Assembly: GCA_965153355.1 (NCBI GenBank) | Contig: OZ231127.1 | Coordinates: 33,294,001-33,358,000, forward strand | Length of the DNA: 64,000 nucleotides | Origin: Flaccisagitta enflata | Lineage: Eukaryota; Chaetognatha; Sagittoidea; Aphragmophora | Reading direction: 5' to 3' | Shown: one piece after another, positions 54,361 to 64,000 of the stretch | How positions within the stretch are numbered: position 1 is the first letter of the stretch | Layout: each line of letters starts with the position of its first letter | Translations under genes and position numbers: made by a program | The notes under the pieces: model-generated | The model's input: the letters and a program-made list of their open reading frames with translations, nothing else | The model's database searches: none | What the model was told of the DNA's origin: nothing

Positions 54361-54378
54361 AGATGCGCCCTCGCATCT
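54361..54378 (-). mobile_element. H-element hairpin, AGATGCG subtype
   Basis: AGATGCGCCCTCGCATCT, perfect 7-bp stem, followed by CTATGTAG. The rest of the element is displaced by the Q element that begins at 54390. Confidence 0.7.
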
Positions 54379-54389
54379 CTATGTAGTAG

Positions 54390-54946
54390 TAATAGTCGCA
54401 AAAGCGTTAGATGGTCAGCGGTACCCGTTGCCCCTATGTGAGTTTATGTGGGTGTGAGGTGGTTAGAGGGGCAGCGGCCCCAAAGGGGCCGATGACCTAT
54501 GCTGTTTTTATTTGAGCCTCAAGGCTGGAATCAGGGCCTTGAGGCTGAGATTTGAGCCTTGAGGCTGGGATTTGAGCCTCAGGACTCAGATTTGAGCCTC
54601 AAGGCTGGGATTTGAGCCTCGAGGCTGGGATTTGAGCCTCAAGGCTGAGATTTGAGCCTAGAGGCTGGGATTTGAGCCCAGGGAGGACTGATCCTTTATT
54701 TGGAGGCTGAGGCTTTGAAGCTGGAATTGGGGGTTCAAGTTGAATTTTGAGCCTTGGGAGGAATTGAGGCTGGAATTTGAGCCTCGGGCTGGGTTTGAGC
54801 CTCCAGGCTGGGATTTGGGCCTCAGGCTGAATTGGGGTCTTGAAGGCTGATGGGATATGGGTCGATGAAGGAAGGGTGAAGAAGAAGGAGAAATTTCTGC
54901 ATATGTGAAAGCATAGGTCATCGGCCCCTTCGGGCCGCTGCCCAAA
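54390..54946. mobile_element. Q element with 20-bp minisatellite
   Basis: AATAGTCGCAAAAGCGTTAG, GGTCAGCGGTACCCGTTGCC, GGGGCAGCGGCCCCAAAGGG, TTTGAGCCTCGAGGCTGGGA units (54510-54860), AAGCATAGGTCATCGGCCCC and TTCGGGCCGCTGCCC. Both arms are present. Confidence 0.85.
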
Positions 54947-54989
54947 TAGCTTTATGGTTTCTTGGGATCTCTCGCTGGGCTTCTCTGTC

Positions 54990-54991
54990 TC

Positions 54992-55080
<89 letters not shown>
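54990..55080. repeat. (CT)n microsatellite just upstream of a candidate acceptor
   Basis: Uninterrupted CT array, ending 17 bases before the AG at 55096-55097. Confidence 0.96.
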
Positions 55081-55083
<3 letters not shown>

Positions 55084-55097
55084 GATAACAAGCTTAG

Positions 55098-55163
55098 CAT
55101 CTGTTGGTCGACGAAATTGAGCATCATCAGCATTTTCAACATTTTGAAAGTGAACTTCACTGA
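55098..55163 (+). CDS. Possible last exon of the 40772 gene
   Basis: After the CT array and AAGCTTAG, the phase-0 frame reads HLLVDEIEHHQHFQHFESEL then H and TGA at 55161-55163. It is in phase with exon 5 and would extend its helix. However, another plus frame stays open to 55395 (with ARYRMKQEDSVRLLEHGEHQ) and a minus frame is also open here, so strand and frame are uncertain. Confidence 0.3.
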   Translation, partial: HLLVDEIEHHQHFQHFESELH

Positions 55164-55675
55164 TGCTCGATACCGAATGAAACAGGAGGATTCCGTGCGT
55201 CTGCTGGAACACGGAGAACACCAATTCCCTGAATTATTCGAGGGTAAAGACGCTGAAATCGTTCGGCGGGGCCTGGCTGATGCTGCCGTCGATGGAGAAT
55301 GTCGTAGAAAGACCGGAAGAGAAACGTCGCTGCAGAGGGCGTGCAATATCGGAGATGGCGCCAATGCTGCTGCCGTTGGCGAGGCGAAGAAGTGATTTAA
55401 CGCGGAAACCGCGCCTTTATGGCGCTGGTTTCAGCCTGGATTGACTTGATTTCGCCCGAACACAAGATCGAGTCTTAAGACTTAAAACTTTCCATCGCGA
55501 ACTTAAATCGTTATGAACAACCCGAATCGCTATGAATAAGAGGCCCTGGTCGATCCGAGACATTTCATGATTGTCATTTTATAGACAAATACAGAAATAT
55601 CGGTACTTACCGACAGTCTTAGATGCTACTTCATAAGAAGGGTGGGGTTGGCTGGTCATCCTTGAGTAGGTAAGA

Positions 55676-56316
55676 AGGTAACAGGTCGCCCAAGGGCAAT
55701 ATGTGGTCAGCGATACCCGTTGCCCTGCTTTGAGTGATTGTGAATTAGAGGGAGGGGGAAGCAGGGTAGCGGCCCCGAATGGGACGAAGTCCTGTAGAAC
55801 ACAGGGGGACTTTAGTTCGTCCTGCCTGAGAAAGGGGATGAGATGCTATAGAGGGCCGACCAAAGGCCTTCAAGAGCCTAAACTGAGGTCTAAGAAGTTT
55901 GATATAAGGCCTAAGAATGCCAAGTGGAAGCTTGAGAGGGCTGACTTGAGGCTTGGGAGAGCTGGATCAAAGCTTGAAATCAGAGGACTGATTTGAAGCC
56001 TGAGAGCAATAAATTGAGGCTTGGATTGCTGATTTGAAGCCTGAGAGGCCTAATTTGAGGCCTGAGAGGCCAGGTTTGAGGCCTGAGAATTTGGATTTGA
56101 GGTCTGAGAGGCCTAATTCGAAGCTTGAGAGGCCAGATTTGAGGCTTGAGAGGTTGGATTTGAGGCCTGAGAGGCAAAATCTGAGGCCTGAGAGGCCAGA
56201 TTTGAGGCCTGAGGGGCCTGAGGGGGGGGGACGTACGGACGGACGAACGAACGAATGGACGAACGAAAGTCCCCTGTGTTCTACAGGACTTCGTTCCCTT
56301 CGGGGCCGCTGCCCAA
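55676..56316. mobile_element. Q element, opposite orientation, 21-bp minisatellite
   Basis: AACAGGTCGCCCAAGGGCAA, GTGGTCAGCGATACCCGTTG, AGGGTAGCGGCCCCGAATGG, GAAGTCCTGTAGAACACAGG, units of TTTGAGGCCTGAGAGGC(C/T) (55985-56220), then CCCCTGTGTTCTACAGGACT and CGGGGCCGCTGCCC. Both arms and the tail are preserved; the best full-length copy. Confidence 0.85.
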
Positions 56317-56317
56317 A

Positions 56318-56385
56318 AAGTAACGCGGGTTCACAAGCTCGTCGCGGACAAGTGAGCAGGGGCGTACAACCCAGCCAAATTTTTA
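56318..56385 (+). mobile_element. H element head, GTGACGCGGGG subtype
   Basis: AAGTAACGCGGGTTCACAAG, CTCGTCGCGGACAAGTGAGC and AGGGGCGTACAACCCAGCC. Downstream part absent. Confidence 0.6.
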
Positions 56386-56397
56386 AGCTATGATATC

Positions 56398-56610
56398 TTG
56401 ATTCTCCCTCACGCTTCTCATGATCGTGCGAAAAAAAATTGGTTCAGGAACGGAAAAGCGATGAAAAATCCGGAACCGTTTTGGAGAAGATTAGTGGTCA
56501 TTCTCACTCCGTTCTTTCACAGTGATAAACTCTGTTTCGTCGTTTGGCCGATCGGGCAGTTGAATACTAAGCTAAGCGAAGAAGGGGAATTTAGGCCGAA
56601 TCATCCGTAA
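56398..56610 (+). CDS. Weak candidate coding exon
   Basis: An open frame includes FRNGKAMKNPEPFWRRLVVI and CFVVWPIGQLNTKLSEEGEF before TAA. An acceptor-like TTGGTTCAG occurs at 56447, after which another frame gives ERKSDEKSGTVLEKISGHSH and a stop. Composition is coding-like, but frame and ownership cannot be decided. Confidence 0.2.
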   Translation: MILPHASHDRAKKNWFRNGKAMKNPEPFWRRLVVILTPFFHSDKLCFVVWPIGQLNTKLSEEGEFRPNHP

Positions 56611-56794
56611 CCAAAGGTGAATATGATTACGGCAATTCTCCAAGGATCTCGGTCATAATTATCATATTTTCCTCCGCAGAGAAAAACAAAGAAATCTGAT
56701 ATTTTTTTCCTCCTCGAAGGTTTGCCTTCTCAGACTGTCTCAGACTATCTGTCTATTTATCTTTCTGTCTATCTTTCTATCTCTCTATCCATCC

Positions 56795-57066
<272 letters not shown>

Positions 57067-57121
57067 CTCTGCCTCTTTTCAGTCCGACCGCCACAAAAAC
57101 GTCCTTTGTTTTTTTTTTCGG

Positions 57122-57177
57122 TCCTACCCACCCGTCCGCGACTAAGGTATAAGGTAGCCGTGTATCCGACCTTGTTT
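57122..57177 (-). mobile_element. H element end
   Basis: CCCACCCGTCCGCGACTAAG, then GGTAGCCGTGTATCCGACCT and TGTT. The hairpin end has been replaced by the TTTC array region. Confidence 0.65.
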
Positions 57178-57188
57178 CTTTTTCTTTT

Positions 57189-57553
<365 letters not shown>

Positions 57554-57599
57554 TTTTTTTGTTTGCATATTCATCTTCACGGATTTCCGCCTCTGTGAG

Positions 57600-57727
57600 A
57601 CTTCATTGGTATTCCAAAGGAAATGGATGTCGATCCAGAATATTACAATATGGAATACAGACGAGTTATGTTTGATTGTTCTATATCTGACGGCACGAGT
57701 CGAAAAGTGGAAAAACGAGCGCTTTAG
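57600..57727 (+). CDS. Weak candidate exon downstream of a CT array
   Basis: After CCGCCTCTGTGAG the frame reads FIGIPKEMDVDPEYYNMEYR, then RVMFDCSISDGTSRKVEKRA, L and TAG. Acidic, protein-like composition, but another frame is also open through this interval and the acceptor is weak. Confidence 0.25.
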
Positions 57728-57739
57728 ATGCTTATTTTG

Positions 57740-57838
57740 GGTATGTGTATTGGTGGGGGGGGGGCATGGGGTGTGGATAGGAGTTGGATGCTCCTACCTA
57801 ACCGTCCACAGCGATATAGTGACCCCGCGTCACTTGTT
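57740..57838 (-). mobile_element. H element head, GTGACGCGGGG subtype
   Basis: GGGGTGTGGATAGGAGTTGG, ATGCTCCTACCTAACCGTCC and ATATAGTGACCCCGCGTCAC then TTGTT. Confidence 0.6.
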
Positions 57839-57852
57839 CAGTCTAATTATCT

Positions 57853-57966
<114 letters not shown>

Positions 57967-58009
57967 TTTGAGTGGAAAAGGATGGGGCGGGGGGGGGGGG
58001 GGGGGGCAG

Positions 58010-58159
58010 AGAAAATATCTCTGCCGCCGTCTAATTGACGCTGAATCTCCCGTTGAAGGTCGGCTGGGGCGAAAAGTCACTCAAATGAAGAGGAATGTGA
58101 ACACAAATAATGAAAAACGAGCCGCTGTGAACTTTTTATTTGTGTTCACTGCTCAGTGA
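58010..58159 (+). CDS. Weak candidate exon downstream of a CT array
   Basis: After GGGGCAG the frame reads RKYLCRRLIDAESPVEGRLG, then RKVTQMKRNVNTNNEKRAAV, NFLFVFTAQ and TGA. Basic and protein-like. The acceptor lies in a G-run context, which is poor. Confidence 0.25.
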   Translation, partial: RKYLCRRLIDAESPVEGRLGRKVTQMKRNVNTNNEKRAAVNFLFVFTAQ

Positions 58160-58278
58160 TAGTCTGCCAGGAGCGAACATAGATTATCGGCCACCAAAGC
58201 CTCGTCATACTGGATTTCTTTGCTCACGTTTACTCAAACAAGGACCATTGTTCTTTTTTGTGATCTATCGAGAATAAA

Positions 58279-58408
58279 AACAAGGCCGTATACACTTCCC
58301 CCAGTCGCGGACGGGTGGCGAGGAGCGGAAAACAGAGATGTGACCGACCAACAGACTGACCGACCGACAGACCAACACGGCAGGTTCTAGAGTCGCGTGT
58401 CCGCGACT
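58279..58408 (+). mobile_element. H element, complete 130-bp copy
   Basis: AACAAGGCCGTATACACTTC, CAGTCGCGGACGGGTGGCGA, ACCGACCAACAGACTGACCG, TTCTAGAGTCGCGTGTCCGC and GACT with a perfect 7-bp stem. Among the shortest intact copies, so useful for defining the minimal element. Confidence 0.88.
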
Positions 58409-58504
58409 AAAAATGAATAAAAAAGCAGACTCATTATATAAGATCTTCTACCCGTCATGAAGCGACAGTACACACGAAACCATTCAATCTATAGTAGGTT
58501 ATAA

Positions 58505-58522
58505 AGTCGCATGCATGCGACT
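58505..58522. mobile_element. Solo H-element hairpin
   Basis: AGTCGCATGCATGCGACT is a perfect palindrome followed by AAAAC, preceded by TAGGTTATAA as in full copies. No other part of the element is seen. Confidence 0.6.
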
Positions 58523-58594
58523 AAAACAGACCAGACGCTCGGCTAATAGAGAGTCGCTTGTAGATGGGCAGCAGCGCTCAGAAATATCTTTTTA

Positions 58595-58805
58595 GATGCG
58601 TCCTCGCATCTCTATAATAGGCTTTGTCCATTCATGGAAAATATCAAAATCTTATGTTTTTTCAACAGAAAAGTGGTACCAAAATAAAAAGTAGCATACA
58701 TTTAGTAATTTATTCATCAAATCATTTTTTTATTCGTAAAGAATATTCATTCATCAAAAACATTCATTCATAAAAAAACATTCAGGACGCATCATTGGCC
58801 TTGTT
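58595..58805 (-). mobile_element. H element, AGATGCG subtype
   Basis: Perfect hairpin AGATGCGTCCTCGCATCT, TATAATAGGCTTTGTCCATT, an interior with CATTCATAAAAA units, then CAGGACGCATCATTGGCCTT and GTT. Confidence 0.82.
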
Positions 58806-59455
58806 CGGCGTAATCCTAAAATTTGCGTTACAGACGGACAGATTTACAGTCGGACTTGTCTATCCATGGACACTTATCAAGCGAGTGAAGCGACACTGCC
58901 GAAAAAACCATGTTTTGAATGTTCAAACTTGCAGTTAAGCGGCTTTTTTTCATTGTGACTGTTTCCTGTAGGCAGCAAACCTATTGATCAGTAGTGGGGT
59001 CTTTTTTTTACCGCTACATCAGAGTTAGGACAAATTTATTGACTCGTTTCCCCCTTTCATTTATTTCAAACGCGAACATGCAAGGCCAATTTAAATCACG
59101 ATTGGTGTTGTAACGTCCTTGGCTTTTTCCTCCCCTCCGCTTGCCTGCACATCCGGCCGCCTAAAACCTTTAGTCATTCTCGATTATCAAATCGATCTGC
59201 ATCTGTCTGTCCCTTTGTACATCTCTGCGTTCACACATCATAGTTGCATTCATAATAGTATTATCTCATTGTCACCAGTTTTTTTTTTCGACGTAAGCTA
59301 AGGCTGTCTGTCGGTCTGTCTCTTACCGGATCCTTTTGTTCCTCCGCATCATTTGCGCTCTGTCTTTCCTCATATAATTTATCATATCAGTATTCGTCTC
59401 CCAGTCTTATCTCTCAATCTGCCTGGGTCTGTATCTTCTACTTCTCTGTCCGTAT
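58806..59455. other. No gene recognised
   Basis: Short frames without convincing splice sites; pyrimidine-rich toward the right. Confidence 0.4.
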
Positions 59456-59459
59456 GTAT

Positions 59460-59594
<135 letters not shown>

Positions 59595-59652
59595 ATGATG
59601 ATGACAGAAACAAAAACAAACACATCCCAATGACGAAGTTACGACGCCCAAG

Positions 59653-59835
<183 letters not shown>

Positions 59836-59845
59836 GTTGCATTAG

Positions 59846-60018
59846 GCCGGGTAAACCGTCGACCGACCAACGCCCCCTTTGCCCGTCGATTACAACGGAA
59901 AACAACTCGCTTTACCAGAGGGGGCCCGTCAATCATTTCTGGGCGTTACGTTGAAGTCACCCCCGAAGTGTTGAAGGGGCTGAGTCGTCAATGCGCATAC
60001 GCGCATGTACCTGTATGA
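59846..60018 (+). CDS. Candidate terminal exon of an unrecognised gene
   Basis: After the CT array and TTGCATTAG the frame (two bases completing a codon) reads RVNRRPTNAPFARRLQRKTT, then RFTRGGPSIISGRYVEVTPE, VLKGLSRQCAYAHVPV and TGA at 60016-60018. Basic, ordered composition with GC-rich third positions, unlike the surrounding repeats. The upstream exon must end in phase 1; no partner was identified. Confidence 0.45.
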
Positions 60019-60461
60019 GTCAAGAAAAATCAGTATCTCCCTTTCCCATCATCCCGGAGAAAATACTTGTTACTAAACCGCTCTAAAACTAGAAAATAAG
60101 GTAGGCTTTCTTGGTCTTGGACCCGCTTTTGAAAGAGTTCCGCAAAAAAACAGATACCGTTACAAAACAGATACCGTTACAAATTCATGGTCCCTTCAAC
60201 CTGTTCTCTATTATTTGCCATATTGGCTATAACAGAATTCCACTTATAACAGAATGATTTTATTGGTCCTCTGAGCGGGATTCAACTGTACAGCCCCTTT
60301 TTTTAAAATTCGGTATGTGATATCATCCAATGGCTCGTGATGAATAATGATCCAAACGTAAATGAGGTCATAAAAATACTTGACATTTTGGAAACTTCTG
60401 AGCTTCTCACGATGATTGCATAGTTAAAGTTACGACATACTCTAGAATCACCATCCCATAT

Positions 60462-60503
60462 GTTAAACACGCGACTTGGGTAGCAGTGTATTGGGCCTTG
60501 TTG
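60462..60503 (-). mobile_element. H element end
   Basis: AAACACGCGACTTGGGTAGC, AGTGTATTGGGCCTTGTT. Only the AACAAGGCC end remains. Confidence 0.55.
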
Positions 60504-60609
60504 TACGTTGACGACGAAATGCATATTTTGTTAACTATAGCGGGCTACGATAGATGAAGCCTGTAGGTCAGGCCACAATGTTTTATTTTCCATCCTGAAT
60601 ATTTGCCCG

Positions 60610-60721
<112 letters not shown>

Positions 60722-60896
60722 CGTTCATTTGTTCAATGATTTTTCATGATGTATCACTTTGTATGAGGGCGAGTGAAGTGGCCGCTGAACAGCCGGACGT
60801 GGACGGAAGTAATTTGTGGATATTTTACCTTTTTTTTAAAACGCAATACGGGGAGGTTACACAATACATGCTCCCGCTTTGATTAACTAGGTGCAT

Positions 60897-61014
<118 letters not shown>

Positions 61015-61157
61015 CAGACAGACAGACAGATAGAGAGACAGATTGAGACAGAAAGAGACACAGTGACTGAAAGATAAAGAAAAAAAAGACAGACAGAGAC
61101 AAAACGAGGAAAGACTTGACCATTATGTGCACGTACATTCGATGTATTTGTTATCCT

Positions 61158-61376
61158 TAGTTACGGACACGCAACTCTATTAGAGGCTTTGTTCGTCCGT
61201 TGGTCCGTCCGTGATGATTGAGTCAAAAACGCGTATTTATGATACTGCAGTCATGATTGCCTTTGTGTGTGAGTGATCATGAAATGGGGAAGGTATGGAT
61301 GGGGTTTGTATCACTTGTATGCCCCTGCCCACCCGTCCGCAACGATATTGTGAGTTTGTAACCCCGGGTCACTTGC
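61158..61376 (-). mobile_element. H element, GTGACGCGGGG subtype
   Basis: AGTTACGGACACGCAACTC, TAGAGGCTTTGTTCGTCCGT, GGGGTTTGTATCACTTGTAT, CCCCTGCCCACCCGTCCGCA, and TGTAACCCCGGGTCACTTGC. Confidence 0.78.
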
Positions 61377-61614
61377 TGTAGAAATTTTTGTAAAACAAAT
61401 TTTCATTGAGATAGGCCTTTTGAAGGCCCTCGCGATTCTTTGTCCGTCCGTTTGTTGGTTTGTCTGTCCGTTCCTTAGTCGGTTTGTACCCATAACGCTC
61501 CAGTCAAAGAGTACAAAATTGCAGCTCTCCGCTTCCCCTCCTTTCGCAACCTGTATTGCTCTGCCACACCGGTATCTTATCCCCACTTTCTTTCTGACTT
61601 ACCATGCGGGTGCG

Positions 61615-61616
<2 letters not shown>

Positions 61617-61701
<85 letters not shown>
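61617..61701. repeat. (CT)n microsatellite upstream of a candidate exon
   Basis: CT array ending 23 bases before the acceptor at 61724. Confidence 0.97.
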
Positions 61702-61702
<1 letters not shown>

Positions 61703-61724
61703 CCCATCGCGTGCGCGCTCTCAG

Positions 61725-61807
61725 CCGTGAGGACGACACGCGATAAAATGTTCCGCAGATCGTCGTCGTGGACCCGTGGTACAGTCAAATCACGGTCTAA
61801 TGAACAT
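61725..61807 (+). CDS. Candidate internal exon
   Basis: Acceptor GCGCTCTCAG preceded by the CT array, donor GAACAT|GTGAGT, both strong. The only frame open throughout reads VRTTRDKMFRRSSSWTRGTV then KSRSNEH, basic and serine-rich. Phase 2 in, phase 0 out. No partner exon was established; (GA)n follows about 380 bases into the putative intron. Confidence 0.45.
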
Positions 61808-61893
61808 GTGAGTGAAGGAATTTAAGAAAATATCCTCATAAGCATTTTTTAAATCACTCAATTTTTTTCCTTCTGTGAAATTGCGACTTTTCA

Positions 61894-62082
61894 ATGTCAT
61901 TCATCAAAGAACAATTCCTTAAAATGAATGTGAATTGCACGATGACAATCGTCAATGACCTGGCAGCGGTTTTTTTTTGCGGAGCAGGGGCCCATGGCGC
62001 TCTCTTTCAGGAGCAACGTCATATTCATGCGAGTGATTTACGTGTGATTTCGAGCGATTTGCGCGCAACTGAGGCGACATAG
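61894..62082 (+). other. Ambiguous open frame on either strand
   Basis: Plus frame MSFIKEQFLKMNVNCTMTIV, then NDLAAVF; an acceptor CTCTCTTTCAG occurs at 62010 within it. The minus frame over the same interval (AMSPQLRANRSKSHVNHSHE) is equally plausible. Not assigned. Confidence 0.2.
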
Positions 62083-62182
62083 CTCCACGCCACTCGAAAT
62101 TAAAGCGAGCGACAATCGGCTTCCTAGAGAAACCAAGGTCAAGTAGCCATGTAAGACTAACCAATGTTGAATGGATTAAGAG

Positions 62183-62307
<125 letters not shown>

Positions 62308-62584
62308 TGCGTGAGAGAGAAAGAGAGCGAGTTGCATCTCTTTCTACGATTATGAGAGATGGAGAGGACAAGAACTACGGGTAGAATTGGACAGTTTCTA
62401 ATTTCTAAAGTAGATTCACTGCGGACAGTCCGCTGCTACATTACTATATAGTGTGGCCACATATGGATTAGCATTCAGGCAACTCAAAAATCAAATTTGA
62501 GAGATGTTCTGGAGTTTTACTGTCCCTCTTACGAAATGGGAAGTCAACCTGCTCAATATACGCAGTCATATGCACTACATAGTA

Positions 62585-62722
62585 ATGCGTTTCCATGGCA
62601 ACCAGCTATCATGGGCAATAAAGCATCTTTTTATTAGTCTATGTTTCAAATATCACTCCCCTGGTTTTATTTGTTTTTCTACAATGCTTGCCCCCGTTAT
62701 CTCAAGTCTAGACGAGATCTAC
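62585..62722. repeat. Dispersed repeat, related to 48346-48482
   Basis: CGTTTCCATGGCAAC, GGGCAATAAAGCATC and TCAAGTCTAGACGAG in the same order and spacing as the copy near 48 kb. Confidence 0.6.
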
Positions 62723-63110
62723 TATAAGAGGAGATTTCCTCCATTCTTACCTTTAAGAGCGGGCGTGGCAGAATGCGTCTGATTGTCTCTCTCATCAATC
62801 CCTAAGGGACCTGAGAATATTCTTCAGAGTCTATTTAGCTATGAGCATGACAGATCACCTAGGAGATGGAGAGAAGCACGTTTGAAATGGCGGCAAAGGC
62901 AGCAATCCACAGCGCAAGTATAATGATAAAGTTCAGACTAAATATCTCTCTGAGAACAAGGTTATTTCCAATCTTTAAGCCAGCAGCTAAATATCTATAA
63001 AGAGAAAGAATCATAATGTAATGTAACTGAAAAGGGCTGGCATGAATATATCCTTCATGAGCGAATTGAAATCATTTCCATGACAATCTAACTACGAACA
63101 TGATCACTTG

Positions 63111-63287
63111 ATGGACGATTATCATTTGAGAGTTTATCAGAGAATCACCCCTTACACTACTGTATTCGAAATAATAGAAATTCTAAACAGGGACCAATCA
63201 TGTGACATGACAGAGGAGAAGGTCGCAGCGACCGCGGCATATGTTCGATACTTGAGTGGCATCGTTGGAGAGTGGCAGAATTCTAAT

Positions 63288-63359
<72 letters not shown>
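63111..63359 (+). other. Weak open frame running into a (GA)n array
   Basis: From ATG at 63111: MDDYHLRVYQRITPYTTVFE, IIEILNRDQSCDMTEEKVAA, TAAYVRYLSGIVGEWQNSNR, then the GA array 63291-63359. The first 60 residues have ordinary protein composition, but no splice site or family supports it. Confidence 0.25.
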
Positions 63360-63362
<3 letters not shown>

Positions 63363-64000
63363 ACTGACTGTCATACACAGACTCGTACACGGTACTATCA
63401 TAGAAAAAATACATGGCAGAGAGGAAGGCGCACAGACAGACGATCTGGAAGAAAAAAGTACACAAAGAGTTCATTGACCTTTCGTTACTTGGCGATTGTT
63501 AGGTAATTTAATCTAACCAGTCTCAGTTCTCGAGTGTTGACTACCTACCTGACCCTTGGCAATTTTGCTTGCTGTAGTCTACAGCTATACAGTGTAGAGA
63601 TAACAAAACGATTCGAATTTCATCGCAATATGAATGGAAGCAAGTATAATTTCAATGAGGAAAAAGGGAAGCACAAAATTGAACACAGAAGCTAAAAGTG
63701 GCTCAAAATAGCTACAAGTAAAACAGTTGATATTAAAAATGCGACTGAAAATATATGCTTATGTATACGCTCGATTCTGTGTATCTTTGCGATCAATGGC
63801 AATTCAAATTAATTTGTATGACGCGCATTAAGTTTTTTTCCATCTCAAACAGGGACTCGTGGTGGAATTGAGAATAAAAGAGTAAATTTTGTTTTTTAAG
63901 CACGACGCACGGTATAGAAAAAAAATTCTGTGAATAAAAGAAGTGGCGTTACGCGCTACAAATCGACAAAGACATTGAGCGTTTGTAACAATAAAAAATG

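Overview
The window is nuclear DNA from an animal. Coding sequence is split into short exons with GT-AG introns, there are no bacterial-style operons, and microsatellites and non-autonomous mobile elements fill most of the 64 kb. The best taxonomic clue is a voltage-sensing phosphatase (VSP/TPTE) gene, a family found in tunicates, vertebrates, echinoderms and other invertebrates. A short TTAGGG array excludes nothing but suits a non-arthropod, non-nematode animal. At least one intron shrinks to about 50 bp once its inserted elements are subtracted, which hints at a lineage with originally tiny introns (an appendicularian-like tunicate is one possibility). That placement is inference only.

Layout. 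1-9.2 kb: an 11-bp minisatellite, then a minus-strand gene (9174 down to 1977) for a secreted or membrane glycoprotein with at least six cysteine modules and about six C-terminal membrane helices. It is interrupted by GC-rich minisatellite-bearing elements (called Q elements here). 9.2-32 kb: mostly repeats (MITE-like inverted-repeat elements, minisatellites, CT/GA/CA arrays) and one small minus-strand exon for a secreted peptide. 32.3-39.6 kb: five plus-strand exons of the VSP gene, from the catalytic P-loop to the stop codon; upstream voltage-sensor exons were not found. 40.8-54.3 kb: five phase-compatible plus-strand exons of an unrecognised signal-peptide-bearing membrane protein. One of its introns holds a LINE fragment split by a 7.3-kb long-inverted-repeat element, which is itself invaded by further elements. 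54.4-64 kb: more Q elements, long CT arrays and several isolated candidate exons.

The most distinctive component is a dispersed family called the H element here, with more than 30 full or partial copies. Read in its own direction it starts AACAAGGCC, has a GTGGGCAGG-type box, then a short (CCGA/CGGA)n tract, and ends in a perfect hairpin such as AGTCGCGTGTCCGCGACT followed by A residues. Stem sequences differ between copies but pairing is kept. One 1092-bp copy can be compared with its empty site in the opposite arm of an inverted repeat and shows no target duplication longer than 2 bp. Copies lie within tens of bases of many splice junctions. Three insertion layers can be dated relative to each other: H element interrupted by a 9-bp-TSD foldback element (36-38.7 kb), and LINE interrupted by a long-TIR element interrupted by an H element (44.5-52.7 kb).

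No rRNA, tRNA, CRISPR array or intact autonomous transposase was recognised. All exon calls come from reading frame, splice-site consensus and phase, with no transcript support.
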